A DNA stretch of 64,000 bases from Notolepis coatsorum (lineage: Eukaryota; Chordata; Actinopteri; Aulopiformes; Paralepididae): the NCBI GenBank assembly GCA_963971535.1, contig OZ020592.1, positions 56,238,836 to 56,302,835 on the forward strand, read 5' to 3'. Shown here one piece after another: positions 46,201-57,033 of the stretch (position 1 is the stretch's first letter; each line of letters starts with the position of its first letter). The notes below the pieces were generated by a model. It was not told the origin of the DNA. It searched no databases and worked only from the letters and a program-made list of their open reading frames with translations. A program made the translations under genes and the position numbers.

Positions 46201-49200
46201 TCGAGACAGGGGAGGGTAGAATTGGACAATACGAAATTGGGGAAGGGAGAAAAATAGAAAAATGGGGAGAAAAAGTAGATAAAAAAAAACAGTCTGTTAC
46301 CATTTGTACCTACCTCCATTCTCTCCAGCAGGTATCTCAGCTCATGGAATGGCATGTCCGTATCAATTAATATATGAACGCTACGCAAAGTGGGCGACAT
46401 GATGTTGTTGGCACAATTTGGAAATGCACAAACACAAACCGCTGTTTTTTTCTTTTAGATAACGCTAAGCTAGCTGTATCCGAATGTAACTTAAAAAAGA
46501 ATCACACCACTATCTCCATGTTAGCTTGAAAAATTAGCCTGTAAAATATGGCTAATCGACCTGCCGGATATCCCTAACATACATGCTGAAACGATATATC
46601 GGTGATAAGCCAATATTGGCCGACCAAGCGTTATATCGGTCAGGCTCCAGTTAGTAGCCTGCAAGGGCTATGGTGAACCAGCATCTTCTCCAGGGGGTGT
46701 ACATTCGTACATTAAGCCGCTGCGTGAGACAAAAAGAGGAGATGGGCGTCTCCGCTTTAAATCACTCGATCTTGAATAAGACTCAGCCTATTTTTAGATG
46801 CAAACGTTCGTCGTTCATTCACACTTGGCTGCTCTGCCCCCTAGTGGCGTCCCACAAGCATCTGCTTGCTATCTCGACAACATCATCATGTGCACTTACA
46901 CACCGCGCAGACACAGGGTAGCCACAGGGCAGACACGGGGCAGCCACAGGGCAGCCAGCCACAGGGTAGACACGGGGCAAACACAGGGCAGACACGGGGC
47001 AGACACGGGGCAGCCACAGGGCAGACACAGGGTAGCCACAGGGTAGATACAGGGCAAACACGGGACAGACACAGGGCAGACACCCAGAGCTAACCGTCTC
47101 AACACCATGGTATGAAAGCTCCTGGTAGAAAACCATTACACTCAGTAGAACACCATTACATTTTACTGACCTTGTTCCGTTTATAGGTTAGCTAAGTATT
47201 TTAATTCGCCATTGCGAATGACAGAGGGCGGTGGGAGGGGGGTCAGCCTCTATTTCACTGCCCTGAGATGTGTTTCTCCATTTGTCCAATATCAGGGTCG
47301 ATGTGCGATGTTACTGTTTCATATGTGTAATGTGTGTGTGTACTGTGTGCGTTGTGCCCTAAGGGCACCCGAGCCTGTGCACAGTAGGGTTGCACGATAC
47401 ACAGATACTAGAAAACGGTCCAATACTCCATTTCATTAGTATCAATACTTTTAGAATAATAACATTTTCTATGAGTTGAGTGGATGCATGACCGGAGCAC
47501 TGTGTGTGTGTGTGAGCATGAGCATGCACGCTTTGCGTAGTGGGTGTGTCAACAGTGTCAGCTGAACACACACCAAGGCATTTTCCACATTGTCTGTTTG
47601 TGATTCTGCCTAAAGACAGGACTCGACAGTGCGAGCATTTAATTTGCATTTGTGACTAAAATAGATGTGTGCGAATCTGAAAAATTATTTAGGAGCACAT
47701 GTGTGAGTAAATATTATATCTTACAATTAGGGATGTCCCGATCCGATCACGTGATCGGGATCGGCGCCGATCACATGCTTTTCAGAGGATCGGGATCGGG
47801 AAAAAAAATTTAATAAAAATCGGCAGTCAATAAAAGATTTGTATTTTCTTTTTATTCAACAAACATGACCATGTTCACATCTTAAACTCATACGGAGGCC
47901 TTAGTTTTGGTTTTAAATTACATATAATATATCATTAATGTATTTATTGTCACACAGAGCAGAATAATTGTCCACAACAAACACATTCCCTTTAATTTAC
48001 ACCGTTGCAACAAACACATTCCCTTTAATTTAGACCGGCTACACGCTCACATCACAACAACAGTACAACACGTCGCTCCCGAAACACTGTTATCCACTCA
48101 CTTGAGCAGCTAGAGGTTTGGAAGTTGGAACTAAGCATTTTAAAACAGCAATTGCAATGTTTGCAAGGACGACATTCCGTGTGGAGGAAAAACTCATGAA
48201 GCTGGAGCCTGGAGGCGGACTTTTCAGACTAACTTTTCACCTGGATAACGTCAATTATTTGCTGTGACTAAGGATTATCGTCGGCGTTTCAGACCGTAAG
48301 TCGAACACTGAATGTATACTAATGTGCAAACATATATTGAAACTTTTAATATTTCTTATGAAGCACATTTCTCAGGGTGAATGTAATAACAAGAGCCGCC
48401 GCGCTCGCGCCCCTCCAGGGACTATAGCCAACAGAGGGGCTTGTCTTGCTCCGCCAGTTTCTGACAAAAATGCGTCAAAATTGATTACTAATGTGAAAGA
48501 TCGGATCGGGAACGATCGGAATCGGTAGATATTTAAAATCACATGATCGGAATCGGATCGGGAGAAAAAAAAGGCGATCGGGACATCCCTACTTACAATC
48601 TCACAGTTCGATGACCTAAACTAACGTTGGCTGCTAATGTCAACCAAGCTGGTCCCAAAACGGTTAAACTAATCCTGGAGCCGCTCGGCAGAGTCCGTTA
48701 AGTTAGTTTTGTTTTCCAGCTCCAACAGGAATGGGAGGGACCGAGTCTGAGACCCTCTCTCTCCCTCTCTATCTCTGTGCGTGTCTCTCTGTGTGTGTCT
48801 CTCTGTGCGTTCAATGGTTTTAAGTAGCCAAACCTTACACTATAAAAACTAACTGGATAGGGATAGTTGATGATAATAAATATTTCACTTCATTAGCTGA
48901 AATATTCAAAAATCATTAAGTCAGGTATAAGCCATTCTCCTTCTCTTTTGTGTGTGTGTGTGTGTGTGTGTACATTTGCTATAGACTACTACTTTGACAT
49001 GGATTAGGCTAATTAGCTTTAACAATCCTGATTCCTGAGCCTATTTTATTCAAAAGGAAGATATTTATTTACACGTATCATATTCTTTTATAAGCGTGGA
49101 GTGGAGAGATAACGCACAATAACACATGGACATTAGCTATATAACTCAGTAGGTGTAACAGAATAATTGTATTTTTTATTATTTAAGCTCAACGGTGTCA

Positions 49201-51954
49201 AAAATATTTTTATTTCCTTTTCCTGAGGTTTTAGGTTTTTGCTGTAATATTGTTTCAGAAACGGTATCATGACTTTTTTGGTATCGGTATGGAAGCCAAA
49301 ATGTTGGTATTGTGACAACACTAATGCATACTCTGGTCGAGCCTCAGGCCTGTGAGATGCTTTGCATCTATGGCCCTGTTTAGACGGAAACGCTAGCAGG
49401 TGAATCCGCAAAAATATTTTTTCTGATGTGCCTTTTGTTTACAGCGTTTTTACGGGGAGAAACCGCAAAAAAGTGAGACCACCTTCCTGGGTGGAATTCC
49501 TAGAAACGATAAACCTTTGCACTATCATCTAAACTGTCAAACTGCATAAAACTATGAAGAAAGGGTTCTCAAGGCTCTCGTCGCGCGTACTGCTTACATC
49601 ACAGGCATGCGCCAGTAGCCTAGAAGCGTAAACAAAGCATGTCTGATTCTATCCATGGCGATCACCTGAAGGCTACATTGGCAGTACTTTTAAATACACA
49701 AGAATCTGTCCCGCGGCTATCGCAACTATTAGTGACTGGAGCCACTGTCTGTGAGTGACTCTGCTTTGGTCCAATCACATTCCCCCACCCACAGTCTGCG
49801 AATCAGAGGCAGAGTAGGGCGGGTCTTTACAGCACGTCATGTGACATATGCGCCATCGTGTGACAGCGGGGCTCCGTCGTCTCGAGTCTTTACAGCCTCG
49901 TCTGCACGCAGAATTCCATCCCAAAACACTAGTCTAAACGCAACATTAAAAGTGAGACCGCAAGTCGACTTTTGCGGTTTCTGTTCAGACTCTCTCCGTC
50001 TAAACATGGCCTATGACACTATGTGTCCTTGTTACTTTTTACAGCCTGACCTCTTGTATGGCAACTCCTCGTGGCACTGCAGGGCACTATGCTTTGTAGG
50101 GAAGATTTTGTCCCATACCAATAATACATTTTCTGTTATGTCCGATAACCATGAAGAAAAAAAAAAAACTGTCCATAGGCCATAATTTGTAGTTAATCAT
50201 GTACTTAACTTTTCATCCCAAACTCCAAACAAAGCCTACAAAGAGTCTGCCCCTGATGGAACCTCTTTGTTTTCCTACCTCAGCTCCCAGGCGGTGGCTC
50301 CCAGACTTCCCCGTCTCTACAAGAATGCATGAGGCTTCTGGAGGCCACCTTCCCTTTTGGAGAGGAGCCTGAGGTAAATGCATAAACTGTGGGGCCAGCT
50401 GTGGCCTAAAGATTAGAGAATCTGGCTTGTGACTTGATCCCCAGGACTGGCAGGAAGAATCTTGTTGGGGGGAAGTACTCTCTTGCCCTCAATATCATTG
50501 AATTACCCTTGAGCAAGGCACTTAAACCCCCAACTGCCCCATTGGAACTGCTCAGTGGCCAACAGTAGAGGACTGTGGTTGTACTGGGCAACTGTAACCC
50601 TGTAGCCCCTTCAGTGTTGCCAGATGGGACATGTTCAATTATCACCCCAGGCTTAAAATTATTGTTTGCAAGTCACAACCAATAAAACATACAGGCATAC
50701 ATTGGGCAAAATGATCATACAAATACGATGGTTATCGTACAACTGGTAACATTGAGCCCCTTTTTTACACAGCCTGTTCAGTGGAGGTGGTCATGTTGCC
50801 GAATCGGCATCTGTGTAGAGCGGACAGGGGTGTGACGTTTTGGCGATGTGTTGTGTGTGAGACTCGCCACTGGGGGATTTAAAAGATCTCTGAAGAAATG
50901 GTTGCTTGCACGAATCCGCCATTATACGCATCAGCGTGTTGTATACGATCAACGTCCCAGTCAACAGCATCACATCGTGGCCGAAAGGTGGAACAATTTT
51001 TTACTTTTATTGAGTAGGTCAAACTGAGTGGTCGATCGATTTGGATTTGAAACAGCTCATTCTGAGCTGATTCATTTGAATGGCTAAGTTATATTGTAAT
51101 AAGCATAGTCTGTATAGCTGGTTAAGGACTGTGGGTGCTTGGCTGAGTGTCTGTCCCTGATGCACTTGCAATTTAAAAGTAAGTAGCAACATGATTGGAA
51201 ATTGATCCCTGGATCATGACGTCTGCAATCTTTATGGCTTCCGGCTATTGGAGTGAAATGCTTGGCCTTACAACTGCAAGATAACGTTTAAACACTGATA
51301 TGCTATATATAGCCTATGCTACAGAATTCATTCAAGAATATAAGTTTAAGTAGGCTTAATGGCCAACATCAGAATGGCTAAACTATGGAACTCTATATAG
51401 CATAATAAACAGTTTCTCAGATTCCGGGGGTTGATTCCTGCTCTTCCCGGCAGCGTGTCGAAGTTCCCTTGAGCAAGACACGGGTCGCTTTCACATATAG
51501 TTTTGGTGGACTCTGTGTGGTTCTGGTGGTGAAGTTGCAACATTGTTGCATTCTTCATTTGGTTCGCCTGCGTTCACATAGCAATTTGTCAAGCGCACCG
51601 AACTTTCTGAACAATATCACACGGTCGAAAAGGGCGCTCGTCTATTGGACACAATGGAGAGTGGAAATCCCTCCCATTCAGGAAGTGAAATGCGGAAATA
51701 CACAAACTGCGTAGCAGTGATAGTAGCAGAGGCGTGGCATTGATAGAGAGTGGAAATGTGTGTGTGGCTGCGAGCCCGTGTGTGTGTCTGTGTGTGTGGA
51801 CTGCGAGCCATGTCTGACTCCAGATCAGCGGATCACCCAAGTCTGTCCACGAGACATGTTTACACAGTGTGCTTGTAATGCCGTGCGCCATGGTAATAAT
51901 AAGCCGTGTTTTTCTTCTTCTTCCTTGTTCTACCCAAGATGCACAGTTAGATAT

Positions 51955-51992
<38 letters not shown>

Positions 51993-54515
51993 GCAGTGTG
52001 CTGCGCGCGGTATTAATAATAATAACAATAAGCTGCGGTGTTCCTTCTACCCAAGATGCCTAACTGACTACGTTTGGTCCGATGAAGGCGAACCGAGACC
52101 TATGTTTTTTGGAGGACCGAGTTCGCGTGTTTGGTCCGCGGACCGAGTTCGACTGCGCATTCACACAAACCCGAAAAACCGGACTATCGACTTCTGGTCC
52201 GATAGTCCGGACCAAACAGCCCCTGTGTGAAAGCGACCTTAACCCATAACTGCTCCCGATGAGCAGGTTGGCACCTTGCATGGTTGCCTCTGCCATCGGT
52301 GTGTGAATGTGTAAGTGAATGGGTGAATGTGAGGCATAAATTGTAAAGTGCTTTCTCTGTATGTCTTGCACATTATGAGAAGCGACAATAAAGCTGACTT
52401 TGACTTTGATAAAGGCGCTATATAAAATGCAGTCCATTTACCATTCCATTTGAATAGACTAATGTTGCTGCATCACACACAGTAGTGTGTCTATGTTCCA
52501 CTTGTACTGTTAACAAACGGCTTAAAGTCCCTTGATGTTGTAGCTCAATGGAAGTCCCCCATCTAGGGCTGTCGCCTGTCACTAACAATTATTTTGTTAT
52601 CGATTCATCTGTTGATTATTTTATCGATTAATCTAAACTATTAATTTACCAGAAAAATCTCTACAACAATTTATTATATTTGCAATTGAATATTTCAAAA
52701 TGTTTAATGAGTATCCTCATCCTTTTTAGCTTTAGATTAAAAAAAATAAAAACTACCAGCCAGAGAGATAGCTTTTTAGTATATTTCCATGAATTATTAC
52801 ATGTATTGTGTGTTATCTCTCCACTCCACACTATGGTAGTGCTTGTGCCAGCACAGGAGATACGATTCAAATGTATTTTTTATATATAGGCTATATACAT
52901 ATTTAAATCAATATCTTCCTTTTGAATAAAATAGGCTCAGGAATCAGGATTGTTAAAGCTAATTAGCCTAATCCATGTCAAAAAGAGTAGCCTATAGTAA
53001 ATGTATGCACACACACACGAGAGGGAGAATAGCTTATAGCAGACTTAATGATTATTATATTTTAGCTAAGTGAAATATTTATTATCAACTATCAAGTTAG
53101 TTTTTATAGTGTAACTTTTGGCTACTTCATTGATCATCATCATTGAACGTAAAGAGAGGGAGAGCCCCCCCCTTTCCTCACTATTAGAACTCCATGAAAC
53201 TGATTTCTCCTGTGCCTGTGAGCTAGCTTAGCTTAGTTAGCAGCTAACGTTAGTTACGGTTTTTAACCGCGACGGGCATACAGGAATGGCAAGGATATAA
53301 AGCATGTTAGATGCATTTATTGGACCCGTTGCTCGCGGAGTTTACATAGAAACAGCGCGACTCACAAGAGGAGTTCACAGGCTGTAGAACGCAGGCTGAA
53401 GAGCTGCCATAGCTTCTAAAATGTAAGGTGGGGGTATCAGGCCCAGCCCCTCCCTTCCAGCTGGAGTGAAACATGGAAGTTATCAAATGTGAGAAACGTG
53501 CACTGTGACTGCCTGGCTCTAGGCAGAATCACGAATAGTGGTTTAAGAGAAGTTATTTATATTTTTTGCGTGATTCACTGTGCATTAGTTGGATTACACG
53601 TTGCGCATGTTATGACTTTGAACATCTGCCATTTCCACCGCAAATGGCACATACAATTAACAATACGATGCGTCGATCGTGAATATGCAAATCAATGAAA
53701 TTTCCACATCGACTAGGGCGACGAATCGTGACAACCCTACCCCCATCACTGTCTCTACCCCCCACCCATGGCACCATCCATAAACCTCTATCTCTGCTGT
53801 TTCGCTGCAATTTTGAAAGCATTCTATGCGGACACCAAGTGGGAAGAGCAACATTTTTATGAGTCTTCCGCGTTTTATATACAGTATCTCTGAATATACG
53901 ATGCACAGAAACTTTGCTTGTTTGGAGAGTGGTATAAATTTGTGTTATAAATGTGCACAGCTAGCAGAAGCACCTCAACAATCGGTTCACCCGCCATTAT
54001 TGTTTAGAAAGCTGCCCGTATGTTATACTTCACACTATCACCCTGATGAATTGAAAATGGGGGACCCTGATGTAAACAAGACAAAAGTCTTTCTCTGGTC
54101 TGCATCCCCTTAACAATTGTGTGTATTGAGCTGTACTGTATTGTACCCATTCTGCAATCTGTTAATAAAGTTTTCAATCAATCAATCAGACGCAGGCGAT
54201 GTTATGTCACGCCTCTAAAATAGGCGTTATGCCGGCTTTGTTTGGTTCAATGTAAAAAAAGAGAGCATAATGCCAAGACGATATAGCTAGGCTTTCATAA
54301 TGTGTTCCGCACAATACGTGAGCCAAACGTCTGTGTTCTCTGTATTCTGTCATTAGTTTCCAGCCCCAGTTGTGACCCCAGAGATAGGGGTTTCTAATGA
54401 AGAAGCTCCATCGACATCTGTGGGCCTCCCTTTGGCCCCCACCACACCCCAGGCAGAACCACAGTTGGATCTAGAGCAGCAGTGGCAAGACATCATGGCC
54501 ATTATGGAGCTACAG
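43223..54515 (+). CDS. nfe2l1: NFE2L1 (Nrf1), first four coding exons, partial
   Basis: Coding exons 43223-43780, 45276-45491, 50284-50373 and 54357-54515 (341 codons) join in phase 0 with GT-AG borders. The ATG gives MLYLKKYFTEGLIQFTILLS: the N-terminal signal anchor (about residues 7-24) that keeps Nrf1 in the ER membrane. QLPPLREIILG and TQTQFHNLRNTLDGYGIHPK follow and are nearly identical to mammals. WLVHRD places W103-L104 exactly where the DDI2 protease cuts human NRF1. Exon 2 has DIDLIDILWRQDIDLGAGRE (DLG-like) and GETGES (ETGE Keap1-binding motif). Exon 4 ends with DLEQQWQDIMAIMELQ. The factor senses proteasome shortage, is retrotranslocated, cleaved, and activates proteasome genes through AREs. 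The Neh6/CNC-bZIP exon is not in the window, so the last intron exceeds 9.4 kb. Confidence 0.95.
44494..44886. mobile_element. Old hAT MITE with TAGGGCTGGGCGATTA ends
   Basis: Left end TAGGGCTGGGCGATTA; right end TAATCGCCC then AGCCCTA, with a small insertion. The 8-bp flanks (CGGTATAG, CAATGAGG) hardly match, so it is old or the ends are eroded. AATCG and CGATT words recur inside. It lies in NFE2L1 intron 1. Confidence 0.75.
45502..46648. mobile_element. Probable hAT-type MITE starting about 10 bp after the exon 2 donor
   Basis: Left CGACCAATACTGATA and right TATCGGTCAGGCTCC with GGCCGACC are loose inverses. Several CGATATATCGG-like words occur near both ends. The flanks AGTGGTA and AGTTAGTA resemble each other. 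The inserted SINE (45835-46285) accounts for 468 bp including its duplication. Confidence 0.5.
45835..46285 (+). mobile_element. tRNA-derived SINE, family S3, clean copy
   Basis: The head has TGGCACAGTGGGCAAGGCG (A box) and GGTTCGAGCCC (B box). A ~300-bp body contains GTTGTGGACAGCGACTCC and GCGCCTGCGCAG, followed by an A-rich end. Direct repeats AAAACAGTCTGTTACCA at 45818-45834 and 46286-46302 (17 bp) fix the borders. The body is shared with 24321-24730, and the A-rich end with 54941-55050. Confidence 0.93.
46907..47084. repeat. 12-bp minisatellite (CAGGGCAGACAC / CAGGGCAGCCAC)
   Basis: About 15 units of a 12-mer alternate between GCAGACAC, GCAGCCAC and GTAGACAC forms. The units read through in every frame, so the open frames there are not genes. 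It lies in NFE2L1 intron 2. Confidence 0.95.
47385..49323. mobile_element. hAT-type element, copy 1 of an inverted pair
   Basis: The left end is TAGGGTTGCACGATAC. The right end, read inverted, is TAGTGTTGTCACAATACC. Flanks GTGCACAG and ATGCATAC agree at five of eight bases. GATACC-type words recur at both ends. It contains a complete younger hAT MITE (47728-48591). Its interior (about 48840-49130) matches 52790-53110 in reverse orientation, for example GGATTAGGCTAATTAGC and GGAGTGGAGAGATAACGCAC. Confidence 0.72.
47728..48591. mobile_element. hAT MITE with GATCGGGATCGG subterminal motifs
   Basis: Ends TAGGGATGTCCCGATC and GATCGGGACATCCCTA are exact inverses. The 8-bp duplication is CTTACAAT (47720-47727, 48592-48599). 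GATCGG and CCGATC words crowd both ends, including the palindrome ATCACGTGAT. It is 864 bp long and non-coding. Confidence 0.95.
49372..50011. mobile_element. MITE with GTTTAGACGG inverted ends
   Basis: The left end is GGCCCTGTTTAGACGGAAACG; the right end is the inverse CCGTCTAAACATGGCC. TAT lies at both flanks (49369-49371, 50012-50014), a 3-bp duplication of PIF/Harbinger type. AAACCGCAAAA-like and TTTTGCGGTTT words near each end also face each other. It is non-coding. Confidence 0.7.
50390..50640 (+). mobile_element. SINE-like repeat, 50 bp after NFE2L1 exon 3
   Basis: A degraded tRNA-like start (TGGCCTAAAGATTAGAGAA, then GTGACTTGATCCC) is followed by GAGCAAGGCACTTAAACCCCC and GCCCCATTGGAACTGCTC. 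It resembles SINE S1 in plan but has a different body, shared in part with 59525-59690. Confidence 0.6.
51483..52238. mobile_element. DNA transposon with GGTCGCTTTCACA ends
   Basis: GGTCGCTTTCACA at 51483 is inverted as TGTGAAAGCGACC ending at 52238. Inside, GGACCGAGTTCG and GGTCCGATAGTCCGGACC words recur. No target duplication is evident against the uninterrupted SINE. A TAGA microsatellite and two related CTACCCAAGATGC segments lie within. Confidence 0.8.
51950..51992. repeat. TAGA microsatellite
   Basis: About ten TAGA units inside the DNA transposon. Confidence 0.97.
52355..52409 (+). mobile_element. Very short LINE 3' end inside SINE S1
   Basis: TAATGTGCAAGACAT-like sequence (GTCTTGCACATTATGAGAA) followed by GACAATAAAGCTGACTTTG matches the 3' tip of the LINE at 38431-38590. 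Only ~55 bp was inserted. Confidence 0.8.
52564..53739. mobile_element. hAT-type element, copy 2 of an inverted pair
   Basis: Ends TAGGGCTGTCGC and GTGACAACCCTA are loosely inverse. The perfect 8-bp duplication CCCCCATC is at 52556-52563 and 53740-53747. The interior matches 47385-49323 in opposite orientation. ATCGATTAATC-like words recur near the left end. No transposase frame is seen in 1176 bp. Confidence 0.9.
54041..54188 (+). mobile_element. LINE-A 3' tip
   Basis: 148 bp from CCTGATGAATTGAAAATGG to the CAAT tail, nearly identical to other copies, so recent. It lies 168 bp before NFE2L1 exon 4. Confidence 0.93.
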
Positions 54516-54536
54516 GTATGTGCCGTAACCTCTTAA

Positions 54537-55984
54537 CACATTCCGTGCCATTCACGAGAATTCTCGTTTCTGGGCCTAAGTTGTTCAGTGCCATAAACAA
54601 AGATTCTCGTTTCTGGGTTGTTTTTCCTTTTTTTTTCGATTGTAATACCCTATTCAATGTCAGGGAGCTGTATGTTGCCTGTAAAATGCATAGCCTACTG
54701 GGACTCCGAAGGTGCAGTACCGGCCACATCCTACCAGGCGTTCGAACAGCAACAAATTTGAACTATCATTTATATGTTTGGCGCAAAATGCAGCCCGAGC
54801 TGCTAGATGCTCGCAAAGTGCCATGACTTTGTGCGTTCCGCCCACAGGCACGTCATCCCGAATACGGTAGCCCACCTGGTTAAGGATTAGTATCAATCCA
54901 GATTTAGTTTAAAGGAACAGTTCACTTTGTTAAAAAAGTGGAAGGGGATTGGGAATTGGCATAACGACTAACATTGGGATGGGAGAAAAACGGAGGAAAA
55001 AGGAGGGGGGAAAAGATAAAAAAATAATAATAATAATAATAATAAAAATATATGGTTATATCCATCAATATACCCAGTCTGCCACCGTTGAAAGCCTATG
55101 GAGATGTTTACCTTCTTTGCAGGGCTATAACTTTTTAAATTGTATTGTTATATTGACATTACTATGGCCCATTCAACATCGATTATCTATCGTTCAGGAT
55201 GTGGGAACGTTATATTTTTTCATTCATACATTGTTGTGTTAATACCGTCTAGAATATAAGTATGTTTTTAAACTTTTCTGCTGTAATTCCAAAAACGAGA
55301 GTTATAGGCCCTGACGTATAATAGATTATCGATTGGCGTTTCTTTCCTATACACGCTATATTAAAAAATTCAAATGTATATGATCGGTATACATTATGCT
55401 TCATCATGCGTGAAGGAAAGGGGGGGGTCATTTATAATTCCTTGATAGTCGGTAACGGCTTTATTTAGTATGGGTTGATATATTGATCAGATGGTTTGCA
55501 GTGAAATGAATAAACAATCGGGGCTGAAAATAACGTTACTGTCCTCTTACCGTTCGCCGATGAGACTGGAGGAAAAAGATCCCAATTATTTGACGTCGAT
55601 CTCCTACATCCATTTCTTGTTTGTATGGCGCAATAAACGCCGAAATCATATCGATTATTAAGTTTAGAAAGCGATCCAAATGCACTATAGTGTTTGTCTG
55701 GATCCACGTAACAAGATGTGACTGCCGGAGGGATTTCCTCGACGCACCGATCACCACTTCCGGTTTTGCCGAGAGTGTAACTTGCCCAACCATCCACCAG
55801 GCGGCGGTATTGAGGCGTTGCAATCTCATACAGGGTCCCACTGCAGTCCGGAGGTTGGCTGGATGAATTATGAATGCCATGGCGAAAACATTTAATATTG
55901 ATCCCAAAAAACGGCGTAAGTCGTTCTTGGCGTTCAACGCCTGGCGGGCAAAAATGGCGTAACTCGTTCTTGGCGTCCAAAGTG
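54537..55984. mobile_element. piggyBac-like element in TTAA, copy 3
   Basis: The left end is CACATTCCGTGCC and the right end, read inverted, is CACTTTGGACGCC. TTAA lies at 54533-54536 and 55985-55988. The palindrome ACGAGAATTCTCGT lies just inside the left end, and GTTCAGTGCCA follows as in the copy at 20808. It is 1448 bp long and has no transposase. Its left TTAA begins 17 bp after NFE2L1 exon 4. Confidence 0.85.
54941..55050 (+). mobile_element. SINE S3 3' fragment in the piggyBac-like element
   Basis: GGGATTGGGAATTGGCATAA and GATGGGAGAAAAACGGA match the A-rich end of the SINE at 24321-24730 (reverse strand there). An AAT tandem tail follows. The head is missing. Confidence 0.75.
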
Positions 55985-56147
55985 TTAAGGCCGGGCCGTT
56001 ACCGGGCGATAAAAAGATTACCGCCATTAATCTATTCTCATAGTTGGGTCTGGGAGCCAATTACATTAGCTGATGTATACCTGGAGAGCTTTCCTCTCAT
56101 TTCATTATAGACACAGACCAGCGCGGACCTTCAATGACATGCAATAG

Positions 56148-56312
56148 ACCTGTCGCTAAACCACGGCCCCTTTGAAACCTCGGACAAACAAAGCCGACCG
56201 TGAATGACTCTCGTTGACGATGGCCGCAGGCAGCCCCTTTCCTGATTGTGATGCAAGCCTTGCTTCACAGTCACGAAAGGGGCTAGGCCGCGGGAGATTT
56301 ACCACAGCAGGT
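56148..56312. mobile_element. Possible small MITE
   Basis: ACCTGTCGC...ACCACGGCC at the left faces GGCCGCGG...AGCAGGT at the right, with AATAG on both sides. It is short and uncertain. Confidence 0.35.
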
Positions 56313-56792
56313 AATAGACCTTTTTTTTAAAGATAACACAAATATTTCATCTAGAAGCAGACAGAGAGGGTTACAATATGCAGTGGAAAAGTACGTTCAT
56401 GAGATACACATTTACCTTAGACCTCCATGGTGATGCAAGCATTAGCTATAGATAACGTCTCAAGCATTACTTACAGTTGACTTGATTGAAGATTACAAGA
56501 ACTATGACGATAATCCATGATTACTACTATTGCTGATACATTTAGTTTAAGGCTAGTGGTCCAACGCAGTATACGAGCTAGACCCGACAGTTGTGTCACT
56601 AGTCACTAGAATGAGGAAAAAGGTGAGAGCTGTCACTTGCCAACAATCCTCCTCCATAAAGGGGTGAGACGTCAGAGAATGGTATTCTGCACATTCTAGT
56701 GTACATCAGGTCAAATGATTGATTACACTAACTATAAATGTATAGTGATAGAGACCAAAGTAAAAATACCTAATAATAAAATAGACCTAATA

Positions 56793-57033
56793 GGGGGCGA
56801 CAGTGGCTTGGGAGTAGAGCAGTCGTCTGGTAATCCGGAGGTTCCCGGTTTGATTCTCGCTCCTCCCGGGCAGCGTGTCGAAGTGTCCTTGAGCAAGACA
56901 CTGATGAGCAGGTTGGCACCTTGCATGGTTGCCTCCACCGTCGGTGTGTGAGTGAATGGGTAAGATGTGAGAAACAAATTGTAAAGTGCTTTGGATAAAA
57001 GCGCTATATAAATACAGCCATTTACCATTTACC
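56793..57033 (+). mobile_element. SINE S1, complete-looking copy
   Basis: The head is GGGGGCGACAGTGGCTTGG with TAGAGCAGTCGTCTGG (A-box region) and GGTTCCCGGTTTGATTCTC (B box). A GAGCAAGACACTGATGAGC middle and a GTAAAGTGCTTTGGATAAA hairpin end follow, then a CCATTTA tandem tail. AAAATA-CCT-like words flank it. Confidence 0.85.

Larger units (their letters stand above)
51415..52440 (+). mobile_element. SINE S1 copy split by two insertions
   Basis: 51415-51481 carries the B-box region and GAGCAAGACAC; 52239-52354 resumes with TTAACCCATAACTGCTCC; 52410-52440 is the hairpin end (AAAGGCGCTATATAAA). The gaps hold a DNA element and a LINE tail. Comparison with 19310-19512 and 56793-57033 proves the order. 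Confidence 0.8.

Noticed and set aside
46907-47084. CRISPR array
   Set aside because: The regular short repeats have no spacers; it is a eukaryotic minisatellite.
46819-47136. Long open frames on both strands across 46819-47136 with Cys/Pro- or Arg/Gln/Thr-rich repeats
   Set aside because: They are translations of a 12-bp minisatellite, which is open in all frames.
55465-56060. Overlapping reverse frames of 171 and 174 residues
   Set aside because: They lie in the piggyBac-like MITE and show no transposase motifs.
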